Positions 46,741 through 56,244 are shown, counted from the stretch's first letter. The stretch is DNA of 64,000 nucleotides from an uncultured bacterium (GCA_905214105.1 CAJMKK010000003.1:62001-126000); one strand, 5' to 3'. Notes: generated by a model not told the origin, from the sequence alone. Translations and numbers: made by a program.

Positions 46741-47841
46741 ATGCTGACCGTAATCGTGCCTACTTACAATGCCGAGCCGTATCTTTCTCAGGCTATAGGC
46801 AGCTTATTAAACGAAAAGAATATCGAACTGGAAATCCTCGCCATTAACGACGGATCCACCGACAACTCGCTCGCTATTATGCAAGGTTTCGCTGCGCGCG
46901 ACTCACGCGTTCGAGTGATTGATAAGGCAAACCAGGGTTACGGCGCAACCTGCAATCTGGGCATTCGCGAGGCAAAGGGCGACTGGATTGCCATCCTCGA
47001 GCCCGATGACTGGATCGAGCCCGGAATGTACTCCGACATGTTTGCCTTTGCCAAGCGCGAATTTGGCGATCCGAACAAGCTCGATATTATTGAGACCCCG
47101 TATTGGATCATTCGCAAGCCCGATACCCCCCAAGAGGTCAAACTACATTGCGCATATCGCAGTCGCATTAAACCGCCTCGGCAACCGTTCACCATTCACG
47201 ACGCTCCACACCTGCTGGCCCACCATCCGTCCATTTGGACGGCAATCTATCGTCGCGACTTCCTGATGCAAAACAATATCTGGTTTAAGGAAATCCCCGG
47301 TGCGGGCTGGGCCGACAATCCATTCCTCGTCGAAACGCTCTGCCAGGCAAAGGCCATCGCTTACTGGCCCAAGCCGTATTATTGCTACCGCGAGGAAACA
47401 CCCGAAAAGGCGGCCGCCCTGGCAAAGCGTGACCCCTTGATGCCGTTTAATCGCTGGAACGACATGGTCGATATTCTTGAGAGGCTCAACGTCACCGACC
47501 CCGCCGTCTGGACACCGCAAATCACACGCGGCTTCACCTATATGGGCATCATGATTGAGCACACAGGAATTGACGGTCACCCCGAAATTGAGCGGGCCAT
47601 CCACAAGATGTTCGAACGCATGCCGCAAGAGCTGGTATTTGCCAATCCTCGCGTTACCCCTGCGGCCAAAAGGCTCTATGCCGAGTATATGGGCATTGCC
47701 AATCCTAAAATCAGCTACTGCGCATACGCCAAGGACCTCGTGGGAGAGGGCTTGTATAACGTATGGAACAAGGGGCCCAAGCAAACTCTAAAAATGATCA
47801 CATCGCACTTTGGTTCGTACAACGCACGCGCTGGAAAATAG
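46741..47841 (+). CDS. GT2 family glycosyltransferase
   Basis: The 366-residue protein starts MLTVIVPTYNAEPYLSQAIGSLL, with AINDGSTDNSL, NQGYGATCNLGI and LEPDDWIEPGMYSDM as nucleotide and metal motifs. It is soluble and ends without a membrane helix. The C-terminal 130 residues are the acceptor side. No strong ribosome binding site precedes the ATG. It is followed by an acyltransferase gene after four bases, so the pair probably adds and then acylates a surface sugar. Donor unknown. Confidence 0.87.
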   Translation: MLTVIVPTYNAEPYLSQAIGSLLNEKNIELEILAINDGSTDNSLAIMQGFAARDSRVRVIDKANQGYGATCNLGIREAKGDWIAILEPDDWIEPGMYSDMFAFAKREFGDPNKLDIIETPYWIIRKPDTPQEVKLHCAYRSRIKPPRQPFTIHDAPHLLAHHPSIWTAIYRRDFLMQNNIWFKEIPGAGWADNPFLVETLCQAKAIAYWPKPYYCYREETPEKAAALAKRDPLMPFNRWNDMVDILERLNVTDPAVWTPQITRGFTYMGIMIEHTGIDGHPEIERAIHKMFERMPQELVFANPRVTPAAKRLYAEYMGIANPKISYCAYAKDLVGEGLYNVWNKGPKQTLKMITSHFGSYNARAGK

Positions 47842-47845
47842 TCTG

Positions 47846-48991
47846 ATGGGCAGCAAAGCAAGCAGAAATACCTCCATCGAGGCGCTGCGCTTGGCCGCGG
47901 TCGCCGGGATTGCGATATTCCACACGTTTCAATGGACCTTCCAAGCCGTCTGCACCGGCGTGCCGGAATATGCGCCGCTCGCTGTCTTCCCTTACTCCGG
48001 CGCGCTCGGCTTTATCAACCTGCTGGGCTGCTGGGCCAACGAGGTCTTTTTTATGATCTCGGGATACTTCCTTATTCCCTCGGCGGTACACGCCCTCCAA
48101 AACGGGTCATCCGCGCGGGGCCTCGTTTATAAATCGTTTACACGGTTAAAGAAAATCGTCTTACCCACGCTCTTTTATTGCACCGCGTGCCTGTTTGTTT
48201 CAATGTACGTCTATCCCCTACCCGAAATCTCGCTGCACGAGATTGGCTGGCTTACGCTGGGCATCGAGTTTATCTGGGTCTACGCGGCATCTGTATTACT
48301 CGTCCCGGTTATTGCGTTGTTACGACAGCAAATCGGCAGCATAAGGGCCCCGTTTGTCGTAGCACTCCTCGTGCTCACAACATTTGGAATCAACTGCTAC
48401 ATCGCGGCGACGGCAAACAAAGCGGCCGGCATCGTTTTGTGGCGCAAGCTCATGAGCGCCGTTACTTACCTGGTCGCGTTTATTGCAGCCGGAGAAATGC
48501 GCTTTGTCCTCGAATGCCACGGCAACGCATCCGGCGCTCAAAAATCCAAGATCGCACTCATCGGACTCGTTGCCGTCACCATCGCGCTCGAGCTTCTGCT
48601 ATCGGCAAACAGCCAATACGACGCGCTCTGGAAGCTCTCCTACAAGTCCACTTCCGTCATATCCTTTATCTTGGCCGCCGCATCCGTTGCCGCCGCAGCG
48701 CTCCATCAGCCGCGCCGCGAAGTCTCAGCTGCAGACAAGACAATCATGTCCCTCGCCGCAGGAACGCTCGCTTTCTACGCCGTACAGTCGTTTACCTGCA
48801 ATGTCTGGCGACCCATCTTTGACAAAGCAATCTACACCATGGCGACAGGCATCCAAACGGGAGAGCCTCATCCAGCCGGCGCCATTTTGCTCGGAATCCT
48901 TATGAGCCTTTGCCTCGCGCTTGCCCTGCTCCTCATGGATATCGTACGCAAAGCCGTAGTCGAGGCCATCAAGGCCCATATGAACAGCTAG
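47846..48991 (+). CDS. Acyltransferase 3 family membrane protein
   Basis: The 381-residue protein has ten or so hydrophobic helices. Its N-terminus, NTSIEALRLAAVAGIAIFHTF, carries the conserved R and H of acyltransferase 3 enzymes. WANEVFFMISGYFLIP is the second family motif. Such proteins O-acylate extracellular polysaccharides using acyl-CoA from the cytosol. It starts at the ATG at 47846, four bases after the GT2 stop, with a weak GGAAAA upstream. Unlike the relative at 5970 its frame is intact. Its end overlaps the convergent gene by four bases. Confidence 0.82.
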   Translation: MGSKASRNTSIEALRLAAVAGIAIFHTFQWTFQAVCTGVPEYAPLAVFPYSGALGFINLLGCWANEVFFMISGYFLIPSAVHALQNGSSARGLVYKSFTRLKKIVLPTLFYCTACLFVSMYVYPLPEISLHEIGWLTLGIEFIWVYAASVLLVPVIALLRQQIGSIRAPFVVALLVLTTFGINCYIAATANKAAGIVLWRKLMSAVTYLVAFIAAGEMRFVLECHGNASGAQKSKIALIGLVAVTIALELLLSANSQYDALWKLSYKSTSVISFILAAASVAAAALHQPRREVSAADKTIMSLAAGTLAFYAVQSFTCNVWRPIFDKAIYTMATGIQTGEPHPAGAILLGILMSLCLALALLLMDIVRKAVVEAIKAHMNS

Positions 48992-50328
48992 ACGTCCTTC
49001 TGACCCTGCAGGCCACGAAGCGCGCTAACACCCGAAGCAAATAACATCGCAAAGATAATCGCCCAGTTCTTGCAGCCAAATACCGGAATATGGACGATCG
49101 CATGGTCATGCATAACAACGAAATAACCCAGAACAACAGCCAGAGGCAATACCATGAGCAGCGACTGGATCAACGCCTTGCAGCGACGACCGTCTTGCGC
49201 TCCGCCCCGTACCGAGCAAACGAGAACGGCAATCCAAACCGCCAATACGACAGCAAACGAAACAAGACAAACGACGTTCGAGATCATCGCATAACCAGCT
49301 GTTGAGCAGATGGCGAACAGCTGCGGGCTCATGCAATAAAACTCCTTCAAAATCTGAGGCCAGTCAGCTTGGGGCAACAGTGACGACGCCCCGTGCGCAG
49401 ACCAAAGGCGCATCTCGCCCAGAACGTTCGAAAAGACCTCGTCCCAGCCCAGCACAAATGCCGCGACAACCCATTTCATCGCCCAGGTAAACACAAACGA
49501 AAGCCCAAACCCAAAGAGCGCCTGCAGCATCGTGACGACGCAGCGCTTGGGGCGCTCACCCTCGGGGAGCGCAATGAAGGCGAAAAAGCAATGCAGGGCG
49601 ACAACTGCGGCAGGAATCGTAAGGAAGTCCAAAAACGAAAATGCCGCGCCGGTCGCTATGGACCACAGGACAAGGCGGCTCGTGAACGCACGCTCACTCG
49701 ATGCAGAACTCAAACGAAGGCTCATGCAAGACATCATGATGAGCGCCACAAAGAACGAGATGCACAGCAGTAGATCACCGATATAATTGAAAAACAGATT
49801 GGTCGAGAACAACAGGATTGCAAGGAAACCCAACGTCACTGACATTGAAAACCGCTTCCGCAAGGCAACGTAAGCGCAAGCGGAGCCGGCAATCGCCAGG
49901 GCAGCCGCGGGCACCATGACAACATCGATACCGCCAATAAACAGGCAGACATTCGTAAGTAGCTGCCATCCATGCCAATACCGGTAGTACTGCTGATGCG
50001 TAATCTCGCCGGCTTTCGTAACGTCATCAATCTCGGCAACAGCCATCGTCTTAAACGGAGAACCTTGGTCCTTTTGCCGTGCGACTTCAATGATAAAGCG
50101 ATTGTTATCAAAGCAAACAGGGCCAGCTGCAACACGGTGGTCGTAGACATACATGTCAGACAACAGGGCCGAGGACTCCGAACCCTGCGCATGCGACTCG
50201 ATAACGGGCCTCGGCAGGCAATTCGCCGCGGTATTGCTCAGGACAAATGCGACCTGAAGAACCAAAAACAGAAACATGACCTTGAAGGGAAGGCTATCTG
50301 CAAAGGAGGTTAAACGAGTTTTATTCAC
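48988..50328 (-). CDS. Polytopic membrane protein, possible membrane glycosyltransferase
   Basis: About ten hydrophobic helices fill this 446-residue protein. After the first helix a loop of about 100 residues contains a DMYVYDHRV segment and ITHQQYYRYWHGWQLLTNV, a pattern seen in undescribed membrane proteins of surface-glycan loci. The GTG at 50328 (VNKTRLTSF) is the chosen start because it places the first helix near the N-terminus. An earlier GTG at 50370 is possible. No PMT-type H-P-P-L motif is present. Its position among glycosyltransferases suggests glycan transfer or transport, but this is weak. Confidence 0.65.
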   Translation of the reverse strand: MNKTRLTSFADSLPFKVMFLFLVLQVAFVLSNTAANCLPRPVIESHAQGSESSALLSDMYVYDHRVAAGPVCFDNNRFIIEVARQKDQGSPFKTMAVAEIDDVTKAGEITHQQYYRYWHGWQLLTNVCLFIGGIDVVMVPAAALAIAGSACAYVALRKRFSMSVTLGFLAILLFSTNLFFNYIGDLLLCISFFVALIMMSCMSLRLSSASSERAFTSRLVLWSIATGAAFSFLDFLTIPAAVVALHCFFAFIALPEGERPKRCVVTMLQALFGFGLSFVFTWAMKWVVAAFVLGWDEVFSNVLGEMRLWSAHGASSLLPQADWPQILKEFYCMSPQLFAICSTAGYAMISNVVCLVSFAVVLAVWIAVLVCSVRGGAQDGRRCKALIQSLLMVLPLAVVLGYFVVMHDHAIVHIPVFGCKNWAIIFAMLFASGVSALRGLQGQKDV

Positions 50329-50495
50329 AGGGCATCCAAACACAAAGATCGCGTCCACAGGAATCGGCACCTATGAAATACCACAATATGCGCGTGCAAC
50401 CTCGCCACGCCCGCACGTCGACAAGGCTTGTAGCAAACGTTCTTGGTGATTAGCGGAACATTACCCGCGGGCGCCCGCCTACGCTTACAATAGTC

Positions 50496-50511
50496 GTGTC
50501 CCATGGGACAC
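50496..50511. promoter_or_regulatory. 16-bp perfect palindrome in the divergent promoter region
   Basis: GTGTCCCATGGGACAC lies just after a TACAAT (50486-50491) that could be the -10 of the glfT1-like gene, so the palindrome would cover the transcription start. This is a good position for a repressor operator. Confidence 0.4.
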
Positions 50512-50565
50512 ATTGTTTATTCCGCAGGGCCGATACGCTGCCCACGCGAAAGGATATTCTCGTTC

Positions 50566-51585
50566 ATGCCTTCAACCCTTCCCGCTCCCATCGATAAGCT
50601 CGCCATCGTCGTCGTTACATACAAGCGCCAGGAGCTCTTGGCCAACCTGTTCGACTCTATGACCGAGCTCACGGCAACGCCCTGGCGCATCGTGATTGTC
50701 GATAATGAGAATTCGCGCGAGACCGAGGCCATGTGCACCGCATTCAACGAGCGCCTGGCCAACCTGTGGGGCATCGACACCGAGCAGCCCGACGCGCAGG
50801 GCGGCACCGACCGTGTCATCTACGCCCCGCAGCTCGAAAACGGCGGCGGTGCGGGCGGCTTCTCCGCCGGCACTAAATGCGCATACGGCCTGGGCGCCCA
50901 GTGGTTCTGGGTCATGGACGACGACGTGCTCGTCATCCCCGAAGGCATCGAGCGTCTTGCCAAGTGGACCGACCGCTACGACGTTATCCAGGGATCGCGC
51001 CTGGACTTTGACGGCGGCGCCTTCTTTTGGCAGTACCAGCTCATCCTTTCGCTCGGCATCCCTAACCCCATCGCCAAGTGGGATCTGGGTCCCGAGGGCT
51101 ACCGCACCATGAACCAACTGTGCTTTGAGGGCGGCATGTTCTCGCGCCGTGTGGTCGACAAGATTGGCCTGCCCGACGCGCGCTTCTTTATCTACGGCGA
51201 CGATGCCTGCTACGGCTACGTAGCCAGCCAGCACTTCCCTGCCGCCGTGGTCGCCGACGTGGTGCTCAAGCGCGCCCGCGCCGTCTCTAACTGGGATATC
51301 GCCGGCAAACGACAGCTCAACTCCACGAGCGACACCAACCGCTACTACATCATGCGCAACCGAGGCTTCCTCGCTCGCTATATGCAGATCTACGGTGACT
51401 ACCACCCCATGCTGTTCCGCCTGGGCAATGCCGCGACCTTCTGCAAGGAATTCATTCGTCTGGCAGCAGTCGACAAATGCTTTAAGACCGGCATTCCGGC
51501 GCTGCGCCGTGGCATGAAGGACGCCCGCAAGATCGTAAAGGATCCCAACTGGAAGCCCATGCCGCCCCTGAAGGACGCCGAGTAG
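50566..51585 (+). CDS. GlfT1-like GT2 glycosyltransferase
   Basis: The 339-residue protein has the GT2 core of GlfT1/rhamnosyltransferase-type enzymes: LAIVVVTYKRQELLANLF, VDNENSRE, NGGGAGGFSAGTKCAYG (the glycine loop also seen in the GlfT2-like proteins) and WVMDDDVLVIPEG with the DDD metal site. FIYGDDACYG is the catalytic-side motif. GlfT1 adds the first galactofuranose residues to the polyprenyl-linked acceptor. With Glf and two GlfT2-like enzymes in the window this makes a consistent galactofuran set. The ATG at 50566 has AAAGGA ten bases upstream. Confidence 0.85.
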   Translation: MPSTLPAPIDKLAIVVVTYKRQELLANLFDSMTELTATPWRIVIVDNENSRETEAMCTAFNERLANLWGIDTEQPDAQGGTDRVIYAPQLENGGGAGGFSAGTKCAYGLGAQWFWVMDDDVLVIPEGIERLAKWTDRYDVIQGSRLDFDGGAFFWQYQLILSLGIPNPIAKWDLGPEGYRTMNQLCFEGGMFSRRVVDKIGLPDARFFIYGDDACYGYVASQHFPAAVVADVVLKRARAVSNWDIAGKRQLNSTSDTNRYYIMRNRGFLARYMQIYGDYHPMLFRLGNAATFCKEFIRLAAVDKCFKTGIPALRRGMKDARKIVKDPNWKPMPPLKDAE

Positions 51586-51605
51586 TAAAGGGCTTTCGTC
51601 CGCCG

Positions 51606-53405
51606 CTACAGTCGTTGACACACCACGGACACACGCTGCCCGTCAAATCCAAACCCCCAGCGCATGCGACCCACGCCGGGTCGCGGCACACGGATTTCGT
51701 CGATGCCGTCGCGCTCTATGTCGAGCAGCGCCTGAACCGCCAACAGTTCCAGGCCCAGGGCATCGACGCCAGGGTCGTACAACATGTTGACCGTAATGAG
51801 CGGTCGCTCATCGAGCATGCCGAGCGTGTCGGCCACGTCAAACACCCGACCGGTGGGAATCACCTGGATATCCCAGCGATCCGAGACGCCACTTCGCTTG
51901 GAGCTGGGATTGCAATAGCCGGGCAGTCCAAAGCAGAGCCCCTGAAGCGCCAGATGATAGGCTGTCGGCATATCTGATTGGCCCACATCGATGCCCAGAT
52001 CGCCGATAGCACAGCTCAAAGCTTGCTTTACAGTGTCCTCGTCTCCTCGACACAGCCCGTCATGGAACGAGTCGATAACTCCAACGTCCTCAACGGCGCA
52101 CTCAAACCATTCCAGAATTACAAGACGGAGCGCCTGACGCACTTCGTTGCTAGGCAGACGCAGGGAACGAAGGCACGCGCCGTCCTCCGAATGCCCCGTC
52201 ATGTCCGTCGTAAGAAATCCAGACAGATACAGCGCTGTCCAGATATCTTCGGGCTTGGCAGCATCGGCCTCCTCGGCATGCACATGCACTGGCGCCTCAA
52301 TAAACCCATGCGGCTCAAGCAAATCGAACAATGCGGACAGGCGCATGAGATTCCAGTCGCCGACGCATGCGCTCAGACGGTCGGCGTAACCATACAGATC
52401 TGCCCGAACGGGCGCGACGCAACCGCGATATGCGTAGTCCACCACACGCTCCGGGATCGAGCAATAAAAACAACCAAACAGATAGCCCTCGAGCCACTCA
52501 CGCGCGTCATCCAGACAGCCGTTGCGACCGATGCGATCCAACAGCACCTGGACTTCATCGTCCGAAAAACCGAACCATCGATCACACCAACTCGACAGCG
52601 GCGTAGCCGACCGATAGGAAACCCCACGTTGGGACAACGCAAACTCGGCGGGACCGGGGCGCTCGCCCATCAGACACGTCAATCGCAACGAGTCGCCGGC
52701 GTCGGCAATGGTGTCGAACAACATTCGGCTGAGCGACTCTAGGGAATCCACGCTACCGTCGTCCTTAGCGTCCAAGCGCTTTGGACATACCACGTCGTAG
52801 TCGTCTATCAGAAGAACAACCTGCTCATCGAAAGCTGTCTGGAGCAGTTTAATGAGCACGCCGAGCGCCGCATCGATCTCCTTATCGCTGGCCACCCCAC
52901 GCGCCGCCCTCTCGATAAGACGGACCTCACGTCTTGACAGATCAGGCGCGGCAAGCAGCGGCAGCAATCGGGCGCACTCGTGCGCGACAGTGCTGCGAAT
53001 AGCCGCCGCAGCATCGGCGTCGCGCCTCGCAGCGGCAGCTGAAAAGACGAGCATGATGACCGGATAACACACGTACTCATCACGATAGCGACCGCCGCCC
53101 GCCTGCCAAATCTGGGTGCCGACGAACGGGCTTCGATCCGACCGCAGGTGATCAGGTCGTTCCAAATAGCATTTGAGCATCGATAGATTCATGCTCTTGC
53201 CAAAACCCTTGGGCCGACAACAAAGCGCAACAGGTGCTTCGCTGTCCAATATATCGGCAATAAACATAGTCTTATCGACGAGTAAACACCGATTGATTGC
53301 ATCGGAAAAGTCGTGCACATCAACCGGCAGAGCTGCGTTATCCGCATGATTGAGCAACCGTGCGCCAAACGCATGAGCAACACCATAATTCACCTGTTCA
53401 GACAT
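51606..53405 (-). CDS. AAA-ATPase-like protein of the DUF1703 / PD-(D/E)xK type
   Basis: The 599-residue protein matches the layout of AAA-ATPase-like proteins often annotated with DUF1703. An N-terminal phospho-loop CCRPKGFGKSMNLSML follows CLLVDKTMFIADIL. A Walker B-like VVLLIDDYDVVCPK is near residue 205. A C-terminal part with LLAVQALLDIERDGIDEIRVP ends in a divergent nuclease-like fold. The classical nuclease motif is not clear, so the C-terminus may be degenerate. GGGAGAG precedes the ATG. Such genes are numerous in gut bacteria and of unknown role. It stands alone between surface-glycan and wall-protein genes. Confidence 0.75.
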   Translation of the reverse strand: MSEQVNYGVAHAFGARLLNHADNAALPVDVHDFSDAINRCLLVDKTMFIADILDSEAPVALCCRPKGFGKSMNLSMLKCYLERPDHLRSDRSPFVGTQIWQAGGGRYRDEYVCYPVIMLVFSAAAARRDADAAAAIRSTVAHECARLLPLLAAPDLSRREVRLIERAARGVASDKEIDAALGVLIKLLQTAFDEQVVLLIDDYDVVCPKRLDAKDDGSVDSLESLSRMLFDTIADAGDSLRLTCLMGERPGPAEFALSQRGVSYRSATPLSSWCDRWFGFSDDEVQVLLDRIGRNGCLDDAREWLEGYLFGCFYCSIPERVVDYAYRGCVAPVRADLYGYADRLSACVGDWNLMRLSALFDLLEPHGFIEAPVHVHAEEADAAKPEDIWTALYLSGFLTTDMTGHSEDGACLRSLRLPSNEVRQALRLVILEWFECAVEDVGVIDSFHDGLCRGDEDTVKQALSCAIGDLGIDVGQSDMPTAYHLALQGLCFGLPGYCNPSSKRSGVSDRWDIQVIPTGRVFDVADTLGMLDERPLITVNMLYDPGVDALGLELLAVQALLDIERDGIDEIRVPRPGVGRMRWGFGFDGQRVSVVCQRL

Positions 53406-53534
53406 CGTAAACTCTCCCTCTAACGCAGCACGATGCCCATTGTAACGAGCGGGTAGAGCGCAACATTATCGACATGTAAACGTTTCGGGCAACGGTAGCA
53501 ACAGACCCCCGAGGGGGCATAACAAATCGTTGCA

Positions 53535-53570
53535 CAACAAAAACGAGGTCCGATGCCGCCGCACCGGACC
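53535..53570 (-). terminator. Terminator of the wall-anchored protein gene
   Basis: GGTCCG (53547-53552) and CGGACC (53565-53570) form the base of a GC-rich hairpin. On the minus strand it runs into TCGTTTTTGTTG. It lies about 35 bases past the stop. Confidence 0.75.
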
Positions 53571-53605
53571 CCGTCCCAAACTCTTATAGAAAACGATCTG
53601 GAAGA

Positions 53606-55414
53606 TTACTCCTCCGAGCCGTCCTCCCCAGAAGTTTTCTTCTGCTGATCGAGCTTATGCTTACCACTTACGATAGACGTGGCACCCAGCGTAGCCAAGC
53701 TCGCGCTGGCGAGGCTCGCCATCACAATCAGATCGCCCGTCTTGGGCATGTTGCCGCCCGAGGACTTGGTAGTTGTAGTCGTCGTGGTCGTGGTGGTCAC
53801 CGTTTTGGAGTCATTTTGCTCTTGGACCTGGTTGTCAGCACCGCTCTTGTCGTCGTCTTCGGACTGTTTCTTTTCGCCCTCGGCCTTGCTCTTGTCCTTC
53901 TCCTCAGATTCAGACTTCTTATCCTCGTCCTTCTTCTGTTCGGACTTGTCGCTCTTCTCCTCAGAGCTAGAACCCTTATCGGATTCGGTCTTCTCGGAAG
54001 CCTTGTCCTTGGAGTCGCCCTTTGCGGCTTCGATCTTTTCCGTGGAAACCTGATCAGAGTTGCCCTTGTTCTGGGTCGAGCCGTTATTGACGCCAGCCAT
54101 CAGCGAAGAGCCCAGCGTAGAGCCAAGCTGCTCGGAGAAAGAAGGCTTCTTGTCCGGCGAAGCAACGGGAACGTCCGGCGCCTTATTCGAGTCATCCTTG
54201 GAAGCATCGGAACCAGGGGTTGCGTCAGAGCCGGAGCCGTTGTTAGAGCCGGTGCCAACGGACGAATCGCTCGAGCCGGTGGATGAGTTAGAGGTGCCAG
54301 CGCCGGTCGAACCAGAAGCGTCGCTGTCCGTATTGCCGGCAGAGCTTGAAGACGAATCGCCCGCAGCAGAGCCGTTCGAAACGGAGCCGTTCGAGGTAGA
54401 GCCGTTGTTGGTAGTGCCACCAGCAGAGCCATCACCGTCAGCACCGGTCGAGGGCGCATCCATCCTGTCATCGTTGGCATCGTCGCTCGAGTCGTCATTC
54501 GAATCAGGCGTCGGCGAGGGCGCCGGCGTAGGTTCGGGCTGCACGGGCGTCGCAGCGGCCTCGTCCTCGGCGATATAAACCAAGCAGTCCTTCAGCTCAT
54601 TGCGGTAGCGGTTCTTCCAGCCCTCATGATACTGGGGCTGGCTCGAATACTTGGTCGCCACGTTATTGACCACACTGTTGGAAAGCGCCGTCACAAACTC
54701 GCGGTCGGACATATCGTTGGAGAGATTCGCCCAACGGAAGAAGTCCCTGCAGCCACCGGTGCCGCACATGTTGGTGATGCTCCACACCATGCCCTTAACG
54801 CAATCGGCACGGCCCGAAATATCAATGCCCAGGCCACTCTTGAGCCACGCCTCGGTCACCGCATAGTACGAGTTGTACGCATAGGCATCTTGAAGAGCTG
54901 AGAACTCAACAGGATCGATGTTATAAGCGCCCTGGAAGGCCTCCTGCGCAATACGGCCCAACTCGGTGAGCTGGCCGTTCTCGTACATGGCATTGCTCAT
55001 GTTGGAAATCTCGCTGCCGCGATCAATCGCATCCTTGAGCATGCTGTATTTTTCGGGGTTGTAGTTGTAGGCCTGCTTCATAAACGGAATGAGCGACCAA
55101 CGACGGTCGAACTGGTAATAACCCAGCGCGTTATAACCGTCACCGTACGAAAAGCCCTGGTTATAGTTGCCGTGACTCTCATATTTGGTGAAGTACTTCA
55201 TCTCGGGAGTCACGTTAACAAACGAAACGCCCTGGACCGACCTCAGCACGCCCGAAAAGGACTGCTGGGTATAGAGACCCTTATCGATATCGGTCGCATC
55301 CGAGGCAACGCCCGGCGTGGGCTCCTCGGCAGCGGCGGGTGCCGGCGCGGAAACGGCGCCAAACGAAAGCGCCAGCGTCAGGCCCGCGACAATCGCAGAA
55401 TGCTTGGGCTGCAT
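53606..55414 (-). CDS. Wall-anchored protein with lysozyme-like domain, low-complexity stalk and MPKTG sorting signal
   Basis: The 602-residue protein has a signal peptide ending near PAAAEE, then a globular domain (about 60-285). In this domain FTKYESHGNYNQGFSYGDGYNALGYYQFDRRW resembles lysozyme/chitosanase-type catalytic regions, with the Glu of KYESHG as the likely acid. A TPAPSPTPD linker and a 250-residue Ser/Thr/Asp/Lys stalk follow. The end, NMPKTGDLIVMASLASASLATLGATSIV plus a charged tail, is a sortase sorting signal in LPXTG position with Met for Leu. GGGAGGA precedes the ATG. The enzymatic role is inferred from pattern only. No sortase gene is in the window. Confidence 0.82.
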   Translation of the reverse strand: MQPKHSAIVAGLTLALSFGAVSAPAPAAAEEPTPGVASDATDIDKGLYTQQSFSGVLRSVQGVSFVNVTPEMKYFTKYESHGNYNQGFSYGDGYNALGYYQFDRRWSLIPFMKQAYNYNPEKYSMLKDAIDRGSEISNMSNAMYENGQLTELGRIAQEAFQGAYNIDPVEFSALQDAYAYNSYYAVTEAWLKSGLGIDISGRADCVKGMVWSITNMCGTGGCRDFFRWANLSNDMSDREFVTALSNSVVNNVATKYSSQPQYHEGWKNRYRNELKDCLVYIAEDEAAATPVQPEPTPAPSPTPDSNDDSSDDANDDRMDAPSTGADGDGSAGGTTNNGSTSNGSVSNGSAAGDSSSSSAGNTDSDASGSTGAGTSNSSTGSSDSSVGTGSNNGSGSDATPGSDASKDDSNKAPDVPVASPDKKPSFSEQLGSTLGSSLMAGVNNGSTQNKGNSDQVSTEKIEAAKGDSKDKASEKTESDKGSSSEEKSDKSEQKKDEDKKSESEEKDKSKAEGEKKQSEDDDKSGADNQVQEQNDSKTVTTTTTTTTTTKSSGGNMPKTGDLIVMASLASASLATLGATSIVSGKHKLDQQKKTSGEDGSEE

Positions 55415-55542
55415 AAGATCCTCCCTGCATTGGTGTAGTTAAAGTGCAGTTTGCAAAGATAAAAATAAGTATTGCAGCTCGCCCGTTGTTGCACAACAAC
55501 CCCTCGGTAAACGGCAACAACCCTCCGCGAAATCTTAAGGAA

Positions 55543-55962
55543 TTAAACAAACTGGTCGTCGGGCGCCATCAGAAGCTCGCCGTATCGCTCCATCAGCCCG
55601 TCCCTCAACTGACAAAAAGCGGGAATATATACGTTCAAGATGCGCTGAATCAAATCTTGAGCGAGCTTGTTGTCATAGATATGGACGTTCGTATTGCGGT
55701 CTTTGAGCATATCTAGCCAGGCCGCCTCATCAATAAAGTCGTAGAATCGGTAGGACTCCTTCAAGATGGCACGAGGAGACCCCGACGCGGCAAGCGTGGC
55801 GCCCTCATACTCGAGCAGACGCTTAAGGAGCTTCCAGCTCAGTTCAAATTGAAGATTGAACTTATTAATCAAACCACTCTGAACAAAATCATTGTTGAGA
55901 TCCTGATTGGGCGCATCTTCAAGATTCGCCAAGGCGCTGACAAAGTTCTCATATTTTTTCAT
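55543..55962 (-). CDS. HEPN-type partner of a nucleotidyltransferase (HI0074-like), toxin of an MNT-HEPN module
   Basis: The 139-residue helical protein matches the HI0074 substrate-binding family: QFELSWKLLKRLLEYEG and the C-terminal YGELL. It carries the HEPN ribonuclease motif R-x4-H-x-Y as DRNTNVHIYD (Arg89, His94, Tyr96). In MNT-HEPN systems the HEPN protein is an RNase toxin silenced by adenylylation of its tyrosine by the MNT partner. Its start overlaps the MNT gene by 14 bases, so the two are coupled. Confidence 0.88.
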   Translation of the reverse strand: MKKYENFVSALANLEDAPNQDLNNDFVQSGLINKFNLQFELSWKLLKRLLEYEGATLAASGSPRAILKESYRFYDFIDEAAWLDMLKDRNTNVHIYDNKLAQDLIQRILNVYIPAFCQLRDGLMERYGELLMAPDDQFV

Positions 55963-56236
55963 ACAGAATCACACCATCCCTGGCAATTTCATCGAGCAAT
56001 TGACGCGATAAGGACTCGTCGAGATTGACGACATCTACATCTAAAAGAGTATCAAGACGCTCCTCGATCAAATATGACAACCGGCCGAAATCCCGGCAAC
56101 CTGCTACGGCGATGTCAATATCGCTCTTAGGCAAGTTGTCACCTCGAGCGCGGGAACCAAACAGCACAACCTTCTCGGCGTCACATTCCCGAGCAAAAAC
56201 TTCAATTTGCTTATACACCTTGTCGAGAGATGTCAT
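55949..56236 (-). CDS. Minimal nucleotidyltransferase (MNT), antitoxin of an MNT-HEPN module
   Basis: The 95-residue protein has the minimal nucleotidyltransferase signature G-S-x10-D-x-D as FGSRARGDNLPKSDIDIAV (Gly27, Ser28, Asp39, Asp41), and a third carboxylate in LLDVDVVNLDE. It should transfer AMP to the HEPN partner encoded next. AGGG lies upstream of the ATG. The module sits between the wall protein and the Rrf2 gene, only nine bases after the Rrf2 stop, so it could be read together with rrf2. Confidence 0.9.
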   Translation of the reverse strand: MTSLDKVYKQIEVFARECDAEKVVLFGSRARGDNLPKSDIDIAVAGCRDFGRLSYLIEERLDTLLDVDVVNLDESLSRQLLDEIARDGVILYEKI

Positions 56237-56244
56237 TTGCAGCC

